From an uncultured Rhodospirillaceae bacterium (GTDB lineage: Bacteria; Pseudomonadota; Alphaproteobacteria; Rhodospirillales; Magnetospirillaceae), in assembly GCA_937887565.1 (NCBI GenBank), contig CALABS010000012.1, forward strand, positions 65,956 to 129,955: a stretch of DNA of 64,000 bases, given 5' to 3'. How positions within the stretch are numbered: position 1 is the first letter of the stretch; each line of letters starts with the position of its first letter. The translations under genes were made by a program, and so were the position numbers. The notes under the pieces are model-generated. The model saw only the letters and a program-made list of their open reading frames with translations. It did no database searches and had not been told where the DNA came from. Shown one piece after another: positions 1-9,345 of this stretch.

Positions 1-3000
1 GCGCTCTTCGGGCCAGTCCCAAAAGTTGACGACCCATCTGCTCGGACACTGCTCAGGGTCCGAATTCAAGTCCTCGCCGTTCATGTAAGGAAATAGAACT
101 TCAGCGTTCTTCGGGTCAGCATCAAGCATGTCGGCCGCTTCCCTAGGGGTAAGCGTGAAGCCGATCGCGTTAAGCTTCGATCCCTCAAATGCAATTCCCT
201 TATTGGCGCGAAGCTGCTTAGGGCTCCACTCTTCTTGATCCGAAAGGAACGCGGAAATGTACCTGACAGGCTGTCCAGAGAGTGTTCGCTGTCCCCGCCA
301 ATCCCCCTTGTACACATGTACCTGACTGGTAACTACGGCCGCGGATCCAGGCCAGGGTTCGTTTGGATATGCAGAATGTACTGCAGACCCATTGTGCAAT
401 AGCCATTCTAGACCGCACTGGCGGGTATCTCCCTCGGAGATAGTATTTGTTGCAAGTAGTCCGAAATTCCCCCCTTCTCTCAACAAAGAAAATGCGCGCC
501 GGAAAAAGTGCGCCGAGAGGTCTACATTCCTGTTGGTTCCTGCGTGAATATTCACCAGCCATGTGTTGAATGCTGGGCCCAAGATCGTACTGATTCTCTT
601 GCCGCCTAGAAACGGTGGGTTGCCGATAAACGCGTCAAAGCCCGCACTTTTGCGAAGAAAAACTTCTGGGAATTCTAGGGGCCAATGGAAAGGCCGTCGC
701 ACCGCTCCGTCGGGCGCATCTTTGGCCAAATCATTCTGAGCGTCATGCAGGAGTCGTCTTTTTGCCGGTGTGTCGCCATCTGCGGCGGCGTCGGCGAAAG
801 CCGCCAACGTCTCGATCCGTGCGGTGCGCTCTCCCGAACGCTGTTCTGCCAGAACGATGCCGATGAAAGCATCGGCGATGAGCGTCGGCAGCGCCAGTTC
901 ACCGCGCGATTGCGCATCAAGTGCTGCCATCGCCCCGACATCATGAATATCGCGAATTGGGATCTCCCGCAGACGAGCGCGGAGTTCGAGCGCCTTGTCG
1001 ACCGCTGATCGAATGGTCCGTCCAAACAATCGGAGCTGAGCCTTCCCCTTCGGATTCATGTCGAGCTCGACCAGCTGACCGAGATCGTGAATCCCGAGAA
1101 GGCTGTCACCACTACGCAGATTGTGGTCGAGGAAGCCGAAGGGCCGTCCCTTCGACATGGTGGTGAGCCAGAGCGACAGCTTGGCCAGCTCCACGGCCAG
1201 AGGGTTCTTGTCTACGCCGTAGAGGCATCGCTCCGCCACGAGGCGACGGGCGACGATCGCGCGTTCCTCCGCGTCCTGTGAGAGGGGATCGAAGCCCTCG
1301 GCGGTATCGCCTTCGACGATGCGCCCCTCGCTGTCGATCTGCTTGCCGGTCTTCTCCGTTGCCGACCAAGCCTCGACCAGACGATCCGAGAGCCATCGGC
1401 ACGCCTGCACGAGGAAGGCTCCAGACCCCATGGCAGGATCGCAGATCTTCAGGTCGAGCAGCTCCTCGGCGCTTTTCAGCTCCCAGTCCTCGGGCGCTTT
1501 GCCTTCGGCCGGGCCGCGGTAGGCGACTGGAGTCAGCGTTTCCGCGACGATCTTCTCCGTCAGGCTCTTCGGCGTGTAGTGCGTGCCGCTCTCGCGCCGG
1601 TCGGCGCCGAGCACGACGACAAAGGCGCCCTTGTGGTGGACGAGCGGATAGCCCCAGGGATCGGTCCGCAGGAGGGACGCGGAGGGCAGGATGCGATCGC
1701 GCAGACCGATATCGCCGCGGCAAACGGTGAGGAGGCGCGCGGCGAGACGATCGTCGGCTGGCCGCTCGAGGGCGTTACGGATGGCGGACTCTGAGCGCTC
1801 GCTCCGTTCCTTCAGCAGTTCAGCAACCCTCGCCGGACCATCCAGGCGCGCCGACTCCAACTCGCCAAGCGTCACGCGCGGGCTCTTCGCCTTCGCGCCG
1901 CTGTCGAGTTCCAGCGTGACATCGTCGACGCGCTTCACCGTGCGTTCGAGGAGGCCCTCGTAGACGTGCCCGATCTGCTCCACGTCGAGCGCGCGGTAGG
2001 ACAGCGTGCGGCCTTCGAAAGTCTGGATCGCTTCCAACAACAGCAGAACGGTGCGGTCGTCGATCGGCAGCGGTTCGGCTGGATCGCTCCGCCAGCTCGT
2101 GCCCTTCTTTCGCCCTTCGAGGAACGGATAGCGATCGGGGTCGAACAACGAACCACCGAGCGCTGGAAGGCGCAGCGTCGGATGATCGATACCACCATAC
2201 ACGCCACGAAACAGGGCGAGCAGCCGCGACCAGGCGGATCGGCGGCGCTCGAGGATCTCTTCGGAATCCGCACGCAACTGCATTCGCAGGCTGGAGATGG
2301 CGTAGAAGGAGTCGTAGCGGGGATCGCCGAGCAGTAGCAGGGCGCGTTCCTCGGCCGATAGTAGGAAGACGAGCCGCATCATGACCGTTAGACCGGCCTC
2401 GTAGAGTTCTCGCGGATCGACATCGCGCAGGAGCTCGCGATTGCGATCCTGGTCGGCGCGGTCGAGCGCCTGGACGAGCACTTCGACGGCGCGCCGGACC
2501 TGTTCTCCGAGCGCCTCGGTCACGTCGTCCTGGTGCTTCAAGGACCTCTCATAGAGCGCCGGTAGCTTTCCTTCGTCGGGTCCGAAGAAGCGGCGGATGC
2601 CTAAAAGGCTGACGAAGGCGCGCAGCGTTTCTGGTTCCTGGCCCCAGAGCCGCGCATACCAGCTCGCGAAGCCTGCCACGACGCCGACGGGCGCGTGGAC
2701 GAGCATCCAGCGCTCGCCATTGGTGACGATGCCGGTGGGGCATCCTGTCGACCTGAGCAGAGCGACCATCCGGTCGGCCGGGGTGATCGCGAGGCCATCG
2801 AAACGGCGCGTCGCATCCAGATCGGTGTCGGGCTCGTAGATGTGGATGAGCAGAAGCGGTTCGTCGGAGTTCGTTGGATTTACGACCGCCAGATCGGGCG
2901 CGACCGTGACTCCGTGTTCGGGCATCGAGACAGTCAGCTTCTCAGGCAGTCTCGCGCCCCCGCGCAGCACCGTCTCATCCATTTCCAGCGCGGTGACCAG

Positions 3001-3213
3001 CACGTCGTCGATCCAGGCCGCGTGCAGCGCTGGAAGGTCGAGGTCGTCCATGTCGACGGCATCGCGCCATTCCTCATAGGTCCGACGAAGCCGCTGAGGC
3101 CGCCCGGAAGGCAGGGCTTCAAGGCCTTGCGGGAAGACTTCCCGCAGCACGGGCACCGCCAGAAAGGGCCCAGAGACTTCGATGAGGTTCAGCCACTCGT
3201 GATCGTTGCTCAT
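1..3213 (-). CDS. drmMI: Large Eco57I-type N6-adenine DNA methyltransferase, DrmMI-like (partial)
   Basis: The frame is open from the ATG at 3213 to base 1 (1071 codons, no stop), so the C-terminus lies outside the window. SAM-binding motif I (DPAMGSGAFLV) is at residues 592-602 and catalytic motif IV (NPPF) at 865-868. The spacing is long, as in Eco57I/type IIG-like amino-methyltransferases. The roughly 550 residues before motif I have no motif I recognise. The ATG overlaps the helicase stop by four bases (ATGA), so the two are translationally coupled. By family knowledge, a huge adenine methylase next to a SNF2 helicase is the drmMI-drmD pair of class 1 DISARM, where it marks self DNA. A type IIG or BREX-related methylase is the alternative. 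The methyltransferase call is firm; the DISARM assignment is inference. Confidence 0.8.
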   Translation of the reverse strand, partial: MSNDHEWLNLIEVSGPFLAVPVLREVFPQGLEALPSGRPQRLRRTYEEWRDAVDMDDLDLPALHAAWIDDVLVTALEMDETVLRGGARLPEKLTVSMPEHGVTVAPDLAVVNPTNSDEPLLLIHIYEPDTDLDATRRFDGLAITPADRMVALLRSTGCPTGIVTNGERWMLVHAPVGVVAGFASWYARLWGQEPETLRAFVSLLGIRRFFGPDEGKLPALYERSLKHQDDVTEALGEQVRRAVEVLVQALDRADQDRNRELLRDVDPRELYEAGLTVMMRLVFLLSAEERALLLLGDPRYDSFYAISSLRMQLRADSEEILERRRSAWSRLLALFRGVYGGIDHPTLRLPALGGSLFDPDRYPFLEGRKKGTSWRSDPAEPLPIDDRTVLLLLEAIQTFEGRTLSYRALDVEQIGHVYEGLLERTVKRVDDVTLELDSGAKAKSPRVTLGELESARLDGPARVAELLKERSERSESAIRNALERPADDRLAARLLTVCRGDIGLRDRILPSASLLRTDPWGYPLVHHKGAFVVVLGADRRESGTHYTPKSLTEKIVAETLTPVAYRGPAEGKAPEDWELKSAEELLDLKICDPAMGSGAFLVQACRWLSDRLVEAWSATEKTGKQIDSEGRIVEGDTAEGFDPLSQDAEERAIVARRLVAERCLYGVDKNPLAVELAKLSLWLTTMSKGRPFGFLDHNLRSGDSLLGIHDLGQLVELDMNPKGKAQLRLFGRTIRSAVDKALELRARLREIPIRDIHDVGAMAALDAQSRGELALPTLIADAFIGIVLAEQRSGERTARIETLAAFADAAADGDTPAKRRLLHDAQNDLAKDAPDGAVRRPFHWPLEFPEVFLRKSAGFDAFIGNPPFLGGKRISTILGPAFNTWLVNIHAGTNRNVDLSAHFFRRAFSLLREGGNFGLLATNTISEGDTRQCGLEWLLHNGSAVHSAYPNEPWPGSAAVVTSQVHVYKGDWRGQRTLSGQPVRYISAFLSDQEEWSPKQLRANKGIAFEGSKLNAIGFTLTPREAADMLDADPKNAEVLFPYMNGEDLNSDPEQCPSRWVVNFWDWPEER

Positions 3214-6200
3214 CCGCGCTTCTCCGTCGCGAGGGAGTTCGGAACCAGCAGCACCACGGCCACGGGGAAGGTATGCTCGACGGCATTGGAGTGCCGTTCC
3301 TCGATCGCGCGTAGCTCTTGCTCGCGCTCCTTCGGGATCCGGGCCAGGCGTGCTTCGAGGGCCGCTCGGTCACGCTTGAGCTGAGTGCGTTCGTCCTCGG
3401 AGAAAAGAGAGAGCTGCACGGGTTGCTGTTCCGCCGCGATCTCGGTCTTCAGCGCTCGTTCGAGATCGTCCAGGACTTGGCGGATGTCCTCGGCCTCCTT
3501 GCGCTTCCGGGTCTCGATCGTGTTCACGAGGAAGCGTAGCCGGTCTTTCGAGCGTGCCTCGACGGCTGCCAGAACGGAATCACGCTGTTTGTCGAAGCGC
3601 GTCCTCAAGGCCTCAAACGTCGCATCCGGCAGGGCCGCGGGGTGCGACTCCTCCAGCCATCGTCGGACCTCCGTGACCCGTTCCTCCCGCCGGAAACCGG
3701 CATCGCGCAGATAGCCGCCAGCCTCCGTGAGCTCCTCGTGCAGACGATGATGGTTCCCGCCGGTCACGACGAGCCGCGACATCACCACCACGGCCGGTCC
3801 CTCGATCCGCCCATCCGGAAGCGAGCGCACGGTCACGCGGTGAAGCTTCTTCACGTCGTCACGGGCCCAGATCTCCGCGCGCAGGAGCCGCAGACTCATC
3901 TGGACGAGCCGGTGGTTCAGGTGGACGAGGACCACGTCGTCACGGCCCTTGGCGACCTCGTGGTCGAAGGTGATCGGGCGAACCTTCTGCGTGTAGGGGT
4001 GTTCTAGACCCTCGAGGCATCGGGACCAGGAACCCGAGAGCGGCGGCATTCGGAAAACCGTGCCATCTGGTGCACCGGCCAGAGAAACGGGCTCCAAGTC
4101 GGGTTTGTCCGCAAGACGCAACGCCGTGCGTACCGCCCGCTCGATGTGGTCGGGCACGAGGCTCTGTTCGTGCCGGGTCTCGTTCAGCCGCTCATGGAGT
4201 TTGGCCACACGTTCGCGAAGGTCGCGCTCCGCCTTCACGAAGCGGCGGGATTTCTCCATCCGGGCTTCGGCTTGTCTCGTGTCGAGATCGCGGCGGCGCC
4301 CCTCGAGGAGGTCTGGCAGTTGAGGCGCGATGACCGGGTTCACGCTCCCCATGTCGGCGCGCATCGCATCCAGTTTGCGAAGCGCACGGAGGATATCGTC
4401 ACCGTGGCCTCCTTCAGGATCCACCGGATGCCAAATGACGACCTCGCTCGCGCGTTGACCATGACGGTCGATGCGCCCGTTCCGCTGTTCCATCACATTC
4501 GGGTTGTACGGAATTTCGAGATGGATCATCAGATGACAGTGGTTCTGGAGATCGATGCCCTCGGAGGCGGCATCGGTCGCCAGCAGTATCCTCACCGGGG
4601 ATTCCGAAGGGTTGGCCTGGAACGCGGCTTTCACGCCCTCGCGTTCTTTCGGGTCCATGCCACCATAGATGAGAGCCAATCGCTCGCCCCCGAAGCCGTG
4701 GGATGCGAGGATCTCCTGCATCCATTGCTGAGTGGCGCGATACTCGGTGAACAGGATCACCCGCTCGTTCGTCCACCTGTCACCGTCCTTCAGGTGACTG
4801 GCCAGCCAATCCAGCACGGCGGTGGCCTTGGCGTCGGTTCGACGAGCCGCCTGCTGGGCCCAGGACCGCAACCGGTCGAGCATCCGGCGTTCTTCGTCGG
4901 TCGGTGGCCGGACGTGCTTGCCCGCTTCCTCGATCGCTTCAGCCTCGGCGGCATCCCGCTGGGCGTCGTCTGCGTAGTCTTCCTCGGTCTTCGCTATCGC
5001 CCGCCGAAGGATGCGGTCATCGAATTTCTTCTGGCTGCGATCGCTAGCCGCCCGACCTTCGATCGTCGCGATATGCCGCTCCAGTGTCGCTGCAAAGGCT
5101 GCAGGTGACGATGACAGGCGCTTGCGCAGCAACTGGTGCACGAAGTGATCGACGGCCCGCTCTCCATCAGCACCGCCTTCGCGGCTCTTGATGTATGCTT
5201 CCAGCTGCCGCCGGGCATCCCTCTCGTCTTCGCTATACTCCACCGGCAGCGCTTCGAGCCGTCGCTCGGGGTAAATTCGCTTGCCATTCGCATCGACCAG
5301 ATCGCTCTTCAGCCGACGGACCATCACCCGGGCGAGTTGGGGATCACTTGGGAGGACGTTTCTCGCGAACCGCTGATCATCAAGGAGTTCGAGGAGTGCG
5401 GTGAAGGATTCGGTGTAACCGTCGTGCGGCGTGGCTGTGAGAAACAGTTTGTGCTGGAAGTGTGGCGCGGCCAGACGAACCAGACGGGTCCTGAGGCTTT
5501 CGACAGCGTAGCGGCCGACGGTCGGCGCGACGTTGTGAGCCTCGTCGATGATCAGCAGGTCGAACTTCCTGGGATGGCTGACGTGCGGGGGCAATGCGTC
5601 CCGTAGAAGACGCAAGCCTTCACCCTGCTTGGCCCAGTCCATCGACGTGATGAGACGGGGAAAAGACGTCCAGGGATTCGCGTGCAGGCCTCGCTCGCGG
5701 CGCAGACGCTTGACGTATTCCGTATCGACGATCCGGAACTCCAGCCCGAACTTCTCCTGCATCTCGACGCGCCATTTTTCCTGCAAAGAGGCAGGGCAAA
5801 GCACGAGAACGGTACGGGCACGGTGCCGCAACAGCATCTCTTGAACGACGAGTCCCGCCTCGATGGTCTTCCCGAGGCCGACGTCGTCGGCGATCAGCAG
5901 ATTGGTGCGCGCCATGTCGATCGCGCGCACGAGCGGATCCAGCTGGTAATCCTCGATGCTGACGCCACTGCGGAATGGCGCCTGCAGATAGCCGCGATCC
6001 GCGTTCGTCGCTGCGCCCCAAACCACCGCATCCAAGAAGGCTTGAAGCGTGGATGGGTCATCCAGCCCGGTCATGCGCGGTAGTCCGGCCCGCTCGATCA
6101 CATGCGCTCCGGGCTCCAGCTCCCAGAGCACTTCGATCTCTTCACCCAGCGCATCCTCGTCGATTGAGGCCAGCCGAACGAGATGCCGCTTAGGAAGTCC

Positions 6201-6329
6201 AGGGGCAACCGAACCGCCTTCGACCTCGGAGACGATCCATTGTCGGCGCCGAGCCTCGACCAGCTGGCCCGGCTCGGGCGCAGTGGCGTGAGCCACCTCG
6301 GCCACTATTTCATCTGCGGTCATCGGCAT
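3210..6329 (-). CDS. drmD: SNF2-family helicase, DISARM DrmD-like
   Basis: A 1039-residue superfamily 2 helicase/translocase. Walker A (DDVGLGKT) is at residues 148-155, the DEAH box at 262-265, a TATPH motif near 300, and the C-terminal RecA domain (ATDAASEGIDLQ and NGRIDRHGQ) lies around 610-650. A long charged, coiled C-terminal half follows. This organisation and length match RapA/SNF2-like DrmD of class 1 DISARM, where it works with a methylase and DrmABC to block incoming phage DNA. The start overlaps the end of vsr by ten bases and the stop overlaps the methylase start. The ATG at 6323 is a possible alternative start. The helicase call is certain; the DISARM role depends on drmA, drmB and drmC lying left of the window. 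Confidence 0.85.
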   Translation of the reverse strand: MPMTADEIVAEVAHATAPEPGQLVEARRRQWIVSEVEGGSVAPGLPKRHLVRLASIDEDALGEEIEVLWELEPGAHVIERAGLPRMTGLDDPSTLQAFLDAVVWGAATNADRGYLQAPFRSGVSIEDYQLDPLVRAIDMARTNLLIADDVGLGKTIEAGLVVQEMLLRHRARTVLVLCPASLQEKWRVEMQEKFGLEFRIVDTEYVKRLRRERGLHANPWTSFPRLITSMDWAKQGEGLRLLRDALPPHVSHPRKFDLLIIDEAHNVAPTVGRYAVESLRTRLVRLAAPHFQHKLFLTATPHDGYTESFTALLELLDDQRFARNVLPSDPQLARVMVRRLKSDLVDANGKRIYPERRLEALPVEYSEDERDARRQLEAYIKSREGGADGERAVDHFVHQLLRKRLSSSPAAFAATLERHIATIEGRAASDRSQKKFDDRILRRAIAKTEEDYADDAQRDAAEAEAIEEAGKHVRPPTDEERRMLDRLRSWAQQAARRTDAKATAVLDWLASHLKDGDRWTNERVILFTEYRATQQWMQEILASHGFGGERLALIYGGMDPKEREGVKAAFQANPSESPVRILLATDAASEGIDLQNHCHLMIHLEIPYNPNVMEQRNGRIDRHGQRASEVVIWHPVDPEGGHGDDILRALRKLDAMRADMGSVNPVIAPQLPDLLEGRRRDLDTRQAEARMEKSRRFVKAERDLRERVAKLHERLNETRHEQSLVPDHIERAVRTALRLADKPDLEPVSLAGAPDGTVFRMPPLSGSWSRCLEGLEHPYTQKVRPITFDHEVAKGRDDVVLVHLNHRLVQMSLRLLRAEIWARDDVKKLHRVTVRSLPDGRIEGPAVVVMSRLVVTGGNHHRLHEELTEAGGYLRDAGFRREERVTEVRRWLEESHPAALPDATFEALRTRFDKQRDSVLAAVEARSKDRLRFLVNTIETRKRKEAEDIRQVLDDLERALKTEIAAEQQPVQLSLFSEDERTQLKRDRAALEARLARIPKEREQELRAIEERHSNAVEHTFPVAVVLLVPNSLATEKRG

Positions 6330-6760
6330 AGATGGGCCCCGTTCCTTCTGCGAGCGTCGACAAATTCGGCGATGCGGTTTGCGGCTTGGATGGCGTCTTC
6401 GTGTTCCCAGATCCGGACCGTCTCCCAGCCGAGAGCAGCCAGCCGCTGATCAGTATCGGCATCCCTAAATCGATTGGTTTCGATCTTCTCCCGCCAGAAA
6501 TCGGCGTTGCTCTTCGGCCAGGAAGCGTGCTCGGGGCAGCCGTGCCAAAAGCATCCGTCGACGAACACGGCCAATCTCGCGCTAGGGAAAACGATATCGG
6601 CAACGCGCCTGGGCTTAGTCAGGAGCGGAACGTGGAGGCGATAACGCAGCCCCTTGGCATGCAGAGCCTTGCGGAGATTTATCTCCGCACGCGTGCCCTT
6701 CTGTCGCACGCGAGCCATGCGACGACTGGCGTCATGCGACGAGGGACTTACGCGCGTCAT
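6320..6760 (-). CDS. vsr: Very short patch repair (Vsr) endonuclease
   Basis: A 146-residue protein with the Vsr signature: an acidic residue in VADIVF (D55, matching the catalytic Asp of E. coli Vsr) and the block FVDGCFWHGCPEH at residues 66-78. FW, KI, N and RD follow, then the C-terminal GWETVRIWE. Vsr nicks 5' of T in T:G mismatches made by deamination of 5-methylcytosine and usually accompanies a C5-cytosine methylase, as here. The start overlaps the end of the methylase gene by 29 bases. A residue-15 Met could also start, but the longer form keeps the usual SRRMA-type leader. The length is normal for the family. Confidence 0.9.
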   Translation of the reverse strand: MTRVSPSSHDASRRMARVRQKGTRAEINLRKALHAKGLRYRLHVPLLTKPRRVADIVFPSARLAVFVDGCFWHGCPEHASWPKSNADFWREKIETNRFRDADTDQRLAALGWETVRIWEHEDAIQAANRIAEFVDARRRNGAHLCR

Positions 6761-7829
6761 CCGCCACGGCTCCCTTCTTCTTTCTCTTCGCCTTCTGGAC
6801 CTCGATCCCCAGATGGACAGCGATGCTCCGGCCGATCACCTCGCCCAGAGTGACCGGAACGGCGTTTCCAATCATCCGACCCAAGGCCTTGAAATGAACG
6901 GGGGCCCCGTCGGGTATGAAGGAATAGGACTTGGGGAAGCCTTGAAGAATTGCGCCTTCTCGCAGAGAGATGGCTCGGTCCTGCTCGGGGTGTCCAAACC
7001 GACCGTTCCCGAATCCGTAGAACTGGGTGGTCAAGGTCGGAGCGGGTTCATCCCATACCATCCGGCCATAGACGCCCGGATAGGTACGCCCCGTCTCACG
7101 CCGGTGGCAGTCGGCAATGAGATGTTTTGGCCAGTCTCGCCATGTTCCACCCGGTCGAGAGGCGCGAATTCTTTGAAGATTTAGGTCAGAGAGCTTTGAT
7201 GCGGCATGCAGCACATCCTTGGGATGGGCTTCTCCCTGAGCGATCGGCGCAAGGACGCCGATCGCCTCGCGCACGGTCTTCGGGCGACTGTGTGTCGGGG
7301 CGAACAGCTCAATTGGCCCGAGTCTAGAGGCCAATAGCACCATGCGCCGCCGGTTCTGCGGCAATCCGTAAAGGGAGCAATCGACTATCGCTTGGTGGAC
7401 GTGGTACCCCGATTTCTGGAGAGTCTCGACGAAGTCATCGAACACAGTGTGTTTGGCCACCGAAGGCACATTCTCCATAGTGACCAGGTCGGGACGCGTA
7501 GCTTTGATCAGCCGCCCGAACTGATAGAGAAGACCCCATCGAGGGCTTCCAACGACATCGTAGCGCTGGGCGTAGGTGGAAAATGGCTGGCAGGGGGCGC
7601 ACCCGGCCAGCACCCGGATTTCGGCGTCGCCGAACAACTCGTTGAGGCGCTTGGGAGCAAGGCGACCCACGTCTTCCTTGATGAAGCGCGCTGCGTTATT
7701 GGCTTCAAATGGGTGGCGGCAGGCTTCATCGACGTCAATGCCCGCGACGACCCGAACGCCCTCCGAGATCAGGCCATGCGTAAGCCCGCCGGCTCCACAG
7801 AACAAGTCGACGCACGCGACATCAGCCAT
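6732..7829 (-). CDS. C5-cytosine DNA methyltransferase
   Basis: A 365-residue Dcm/HhaI-type enzyme that transfers methyl from SAM to cytosine C5. Motif I (DLFCGAGGLTHG) is at residues 8-19, motif IV with the catalytic Cys (PCQPFS, C80) at 79-84, motif VI (ENV) at 119-121, motif VIII (QNRRR) at 158-162, and motif X (GNAVP) near the C-terminus. The start at 7829 is preferred over the longer frame because GAGAG lies about seven bases upstream and the family begins just before motif I. It overlaps the upstream HTH gene by eight bases and the downstream vsr by 29. The target sequence cannot be read from the protein. It may protect the host's own DNA together with the adenine methylase, or be an independent solitary methylase cargo. 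Confidence 0.92.
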   Translation of the reverse strand: MADVACVDLFCGAGGLTHGLISEGVRVVAGIDVDEACRHPFEANNAARFIKEDVGRLAPKRLNELFGDAEIRVLAGCAPCQPFSTYAQRYDVVGSPRWGLLYQFGRLIKATRPDLVTMENVPSVAKHTVFDDFVETLQKSGYHVHQAIVDCSLYGLPQNRRRMVLLASRLGPIELFAPTHSRPKTVREAIGVLAPIAQGEAHPKDVLHAASKLSDLNLQRIRASRPGGTWRDWPKHLIADCHRRETGRTYPGVYGRMVWDEPAPTLTTQFYGFGNGRFGHPEQDRAISLREGAILQGFPKSYSFIPDGAPVHFKALGRMIGNAVPVTLGEVIGRSIAVHLGIEVQKAKRKKKGAVADDARKSLVA

Positions 7830-8073
7830 CAGCTTTCTCTCCCCCCGCATTCGCCCCCTTCTGTGAATCGGCCTCGGCCGCCTCGCCTTCCTTTTGATCG
7901 TCCGATGCTTTCCCGTGCCTCACCCAGTCATCAACTTCGTCGGTTTTGAACTTCCAAAGCCTCCCGACCTTGTGGGCCGGCATGTCCTTCTTCGCGATCC
8001 AGCCGTAAACCGTGTCTTTGCTGACACCGAGATATTCAGCGATCTCCTCCACGGAGACCCAGCGATCGGACAT
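7822..8073 (-). CDS. Excisionase/MerR-type helix-turn-helix protein
   Basis: An 83-residue protein with an HTH_17 domain in its first 55 residues (VSVEEIAEYLGVSKDTVYGW, then a wing with VGRLWKF), followed by an acidic, Gly/Ala-rich tail. It is the first gene of the island operon and overlaps the cytosine methylase start by eight bases. A GAAGGG element upstream supports the start at 8073 over the longer frame. Such proteins bind DNA as small regulators or recombination directionality factors. Here autoregulation of the defence operon is the likeliest role (inference). An excisionase role would need an integrase, and none is visible. Confidence 0.75.
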   Translation of the reverse strand: MSDRWVSVEEIAEYLGVSKDTVYGWIAKKDMPAHKVGRLWKFKTDEVDDWVRHGKASDDQKEGEAAEADSQKGANAGGEKADG

Positions 8074-8133
8074 GGTGCGGCCCTTCATCAGCCAACCTGT
8101 TTCAAGGCTCAAGCATCGCACCCGGTCGGTCAA

Positions 8134-8180
8134 AAGTAAACCAAATATAAGCCCGTTTCATCGGGTCTAATCGGATTTGG
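8134..8180 (-). promoter_or_regulatory. AT-rich leader, possible promoter of the island operon
   Basis: The gap from 8074 to 8333 holds no gene. On the minus strand it has an AT-rich stretch (TTATATTTGG near 8145-8155) with TTAGAC about 15 bases upstream. This is the only promoter-like element before the five-gene operon. The spacing is short, so the call is weak. Confidence 0.3.
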
Positions 8181-8333
8181 TCGGATAAAGAAGGCGGGGG
8201 GCGCGAGGCTGAGCCGATCAAGGGGTACCTCGACCTCTTGGTCCGAAGATCGGTTCTGACGCAGAGATATGCGAGAAATGAGCGCGCCCATTCCCCACGG
8301 CGCGCCTCGTGGCCGCTCCCGGCGCCATAAGGC

Positions 8334-9188
8334 CTATTTTTGAGGGTACTCAACCCGATACCACTCAGTCTGCGCGTTTCTAAGTATTTCTGATAATTCC
8401 GACTCATCCATCATCAAATCCAGAATCTCTGTTCGGGGCTTTTCGATGAACCGATAGGCGGCAATCAATCGGAATGCGCAGTACCATAGCTGATCTGAAA
8501 TTACCCGGGCTGCATGCGCATGGTGAGTGGCGACACGTCGGTTCTCAGGCCGGTGCTCGCGCTCCACTACCATTCCAATACCCAGGTAATCCGCATGAGC
8601 CACATGGCTCGCCATTGCGTAACCGTGAAGGAGCCCGGCAGCGAGTTCACCAAGTCCTTCCCCATTACGCACCATCTGTTCGATGATGCCGCTAAACCCC
8701 CATGCTGCCTGGATCCGCCTCCGCTCTTGCCGCGGATATTTGGCAGCAAACTCGGCTCGCTTCTCCTCGGTCAGAATGAGCTCTTGAAGGACCGCTACCA
8801 TGTCGTCTCTTGGGTCCGGTGCGATCTCGATCAGACGTCGGGCCTTCTCATGGTCGGCGAGAGAGGCGATATCGCTCAGGGAAATTTCGTACTCATCAAA
8901 GCGCGATGCGGCATTCTTCGGATCTCCCAATAGATGGCAGAACTTTACAGTACCCTCAAAGACGGACCGGGACAGAATTTCCGCGTCCCATACGCGTTCG
9001 AAACCGGCTAGCAACAGAGCGCTGCCACTCGCCCGAATGCATGCGGTAGATAGCCAGCTTATCGTTTGGCGCTGACCAGTAGTAAGTCTGTCTGACGCCA
9101 TCACCGGCTTCATAAGGCCGACGAGTTCGTAAAGCCTTGCATCGGCCAGGTCGACCAGACGCTGCATACTCGTTGGTGTTTTAGGCAT
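8334..9188 (-). CDS. DUF5677-like protein of unknown function
   Basis: A 284-residue, mostly helical protein without a signal peptide. The block around ACIRASGSALLLAGFERVWD followed by ILSRSVFEGTVKFCHLL resembles the RxxFE helix region of DUF5677 proteins, a family of unknown function often found in mobile or defence regions. The frame extends 59 codons further upstream, but that part reads through the tRNA-like junction sequence. The ATG at 9188 has GAGAGAG just upstream and is preferred. The gene points the same way as the defence operon but is separated from it by 260 bases and probably has its own promoter. A link to defence is only guilt by association. Confidence 0.55.
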   Translation of the reverse strand: MPKTPTSMQRLVDLADARLYELVGLMKPVMASDRLTTGQRQTISWLSTACIRASGSALLLAGFERVWDAEILSRSVFEGTVKFCHLLGDPKNAASRFDEYEISLSDIASLADHEKARRLIEIAPDPRDDMVAVLQELILTEEKRAEFAAKYPRQERRRIQAAWGFSGIIEQMVRNGEGLGELAAGLLHGYAMASHVAHADYLGIGMVVEREHRPENRRVATHHAHAARVISDQLWYCAFRLIAAYRFIEKPRTEILDLMMDESELSEILRNAQTEWYRVEYPQK

Positions 9189-9345
9189 TGCTGCACTCTC
9201 TCGACGGGTCTGGTCTTTGCTTTGCCTGTCAAAGGACGTCATCACTAGACAGGCGGCAAGCGGAAAGCTGCGCAATTGCTGTTTTTGCAGATTTTCTCGG
9301 ACGCACTTTTCGGCAAGCGGGCCCGCTAACAGAGAGTTGGTGGTC

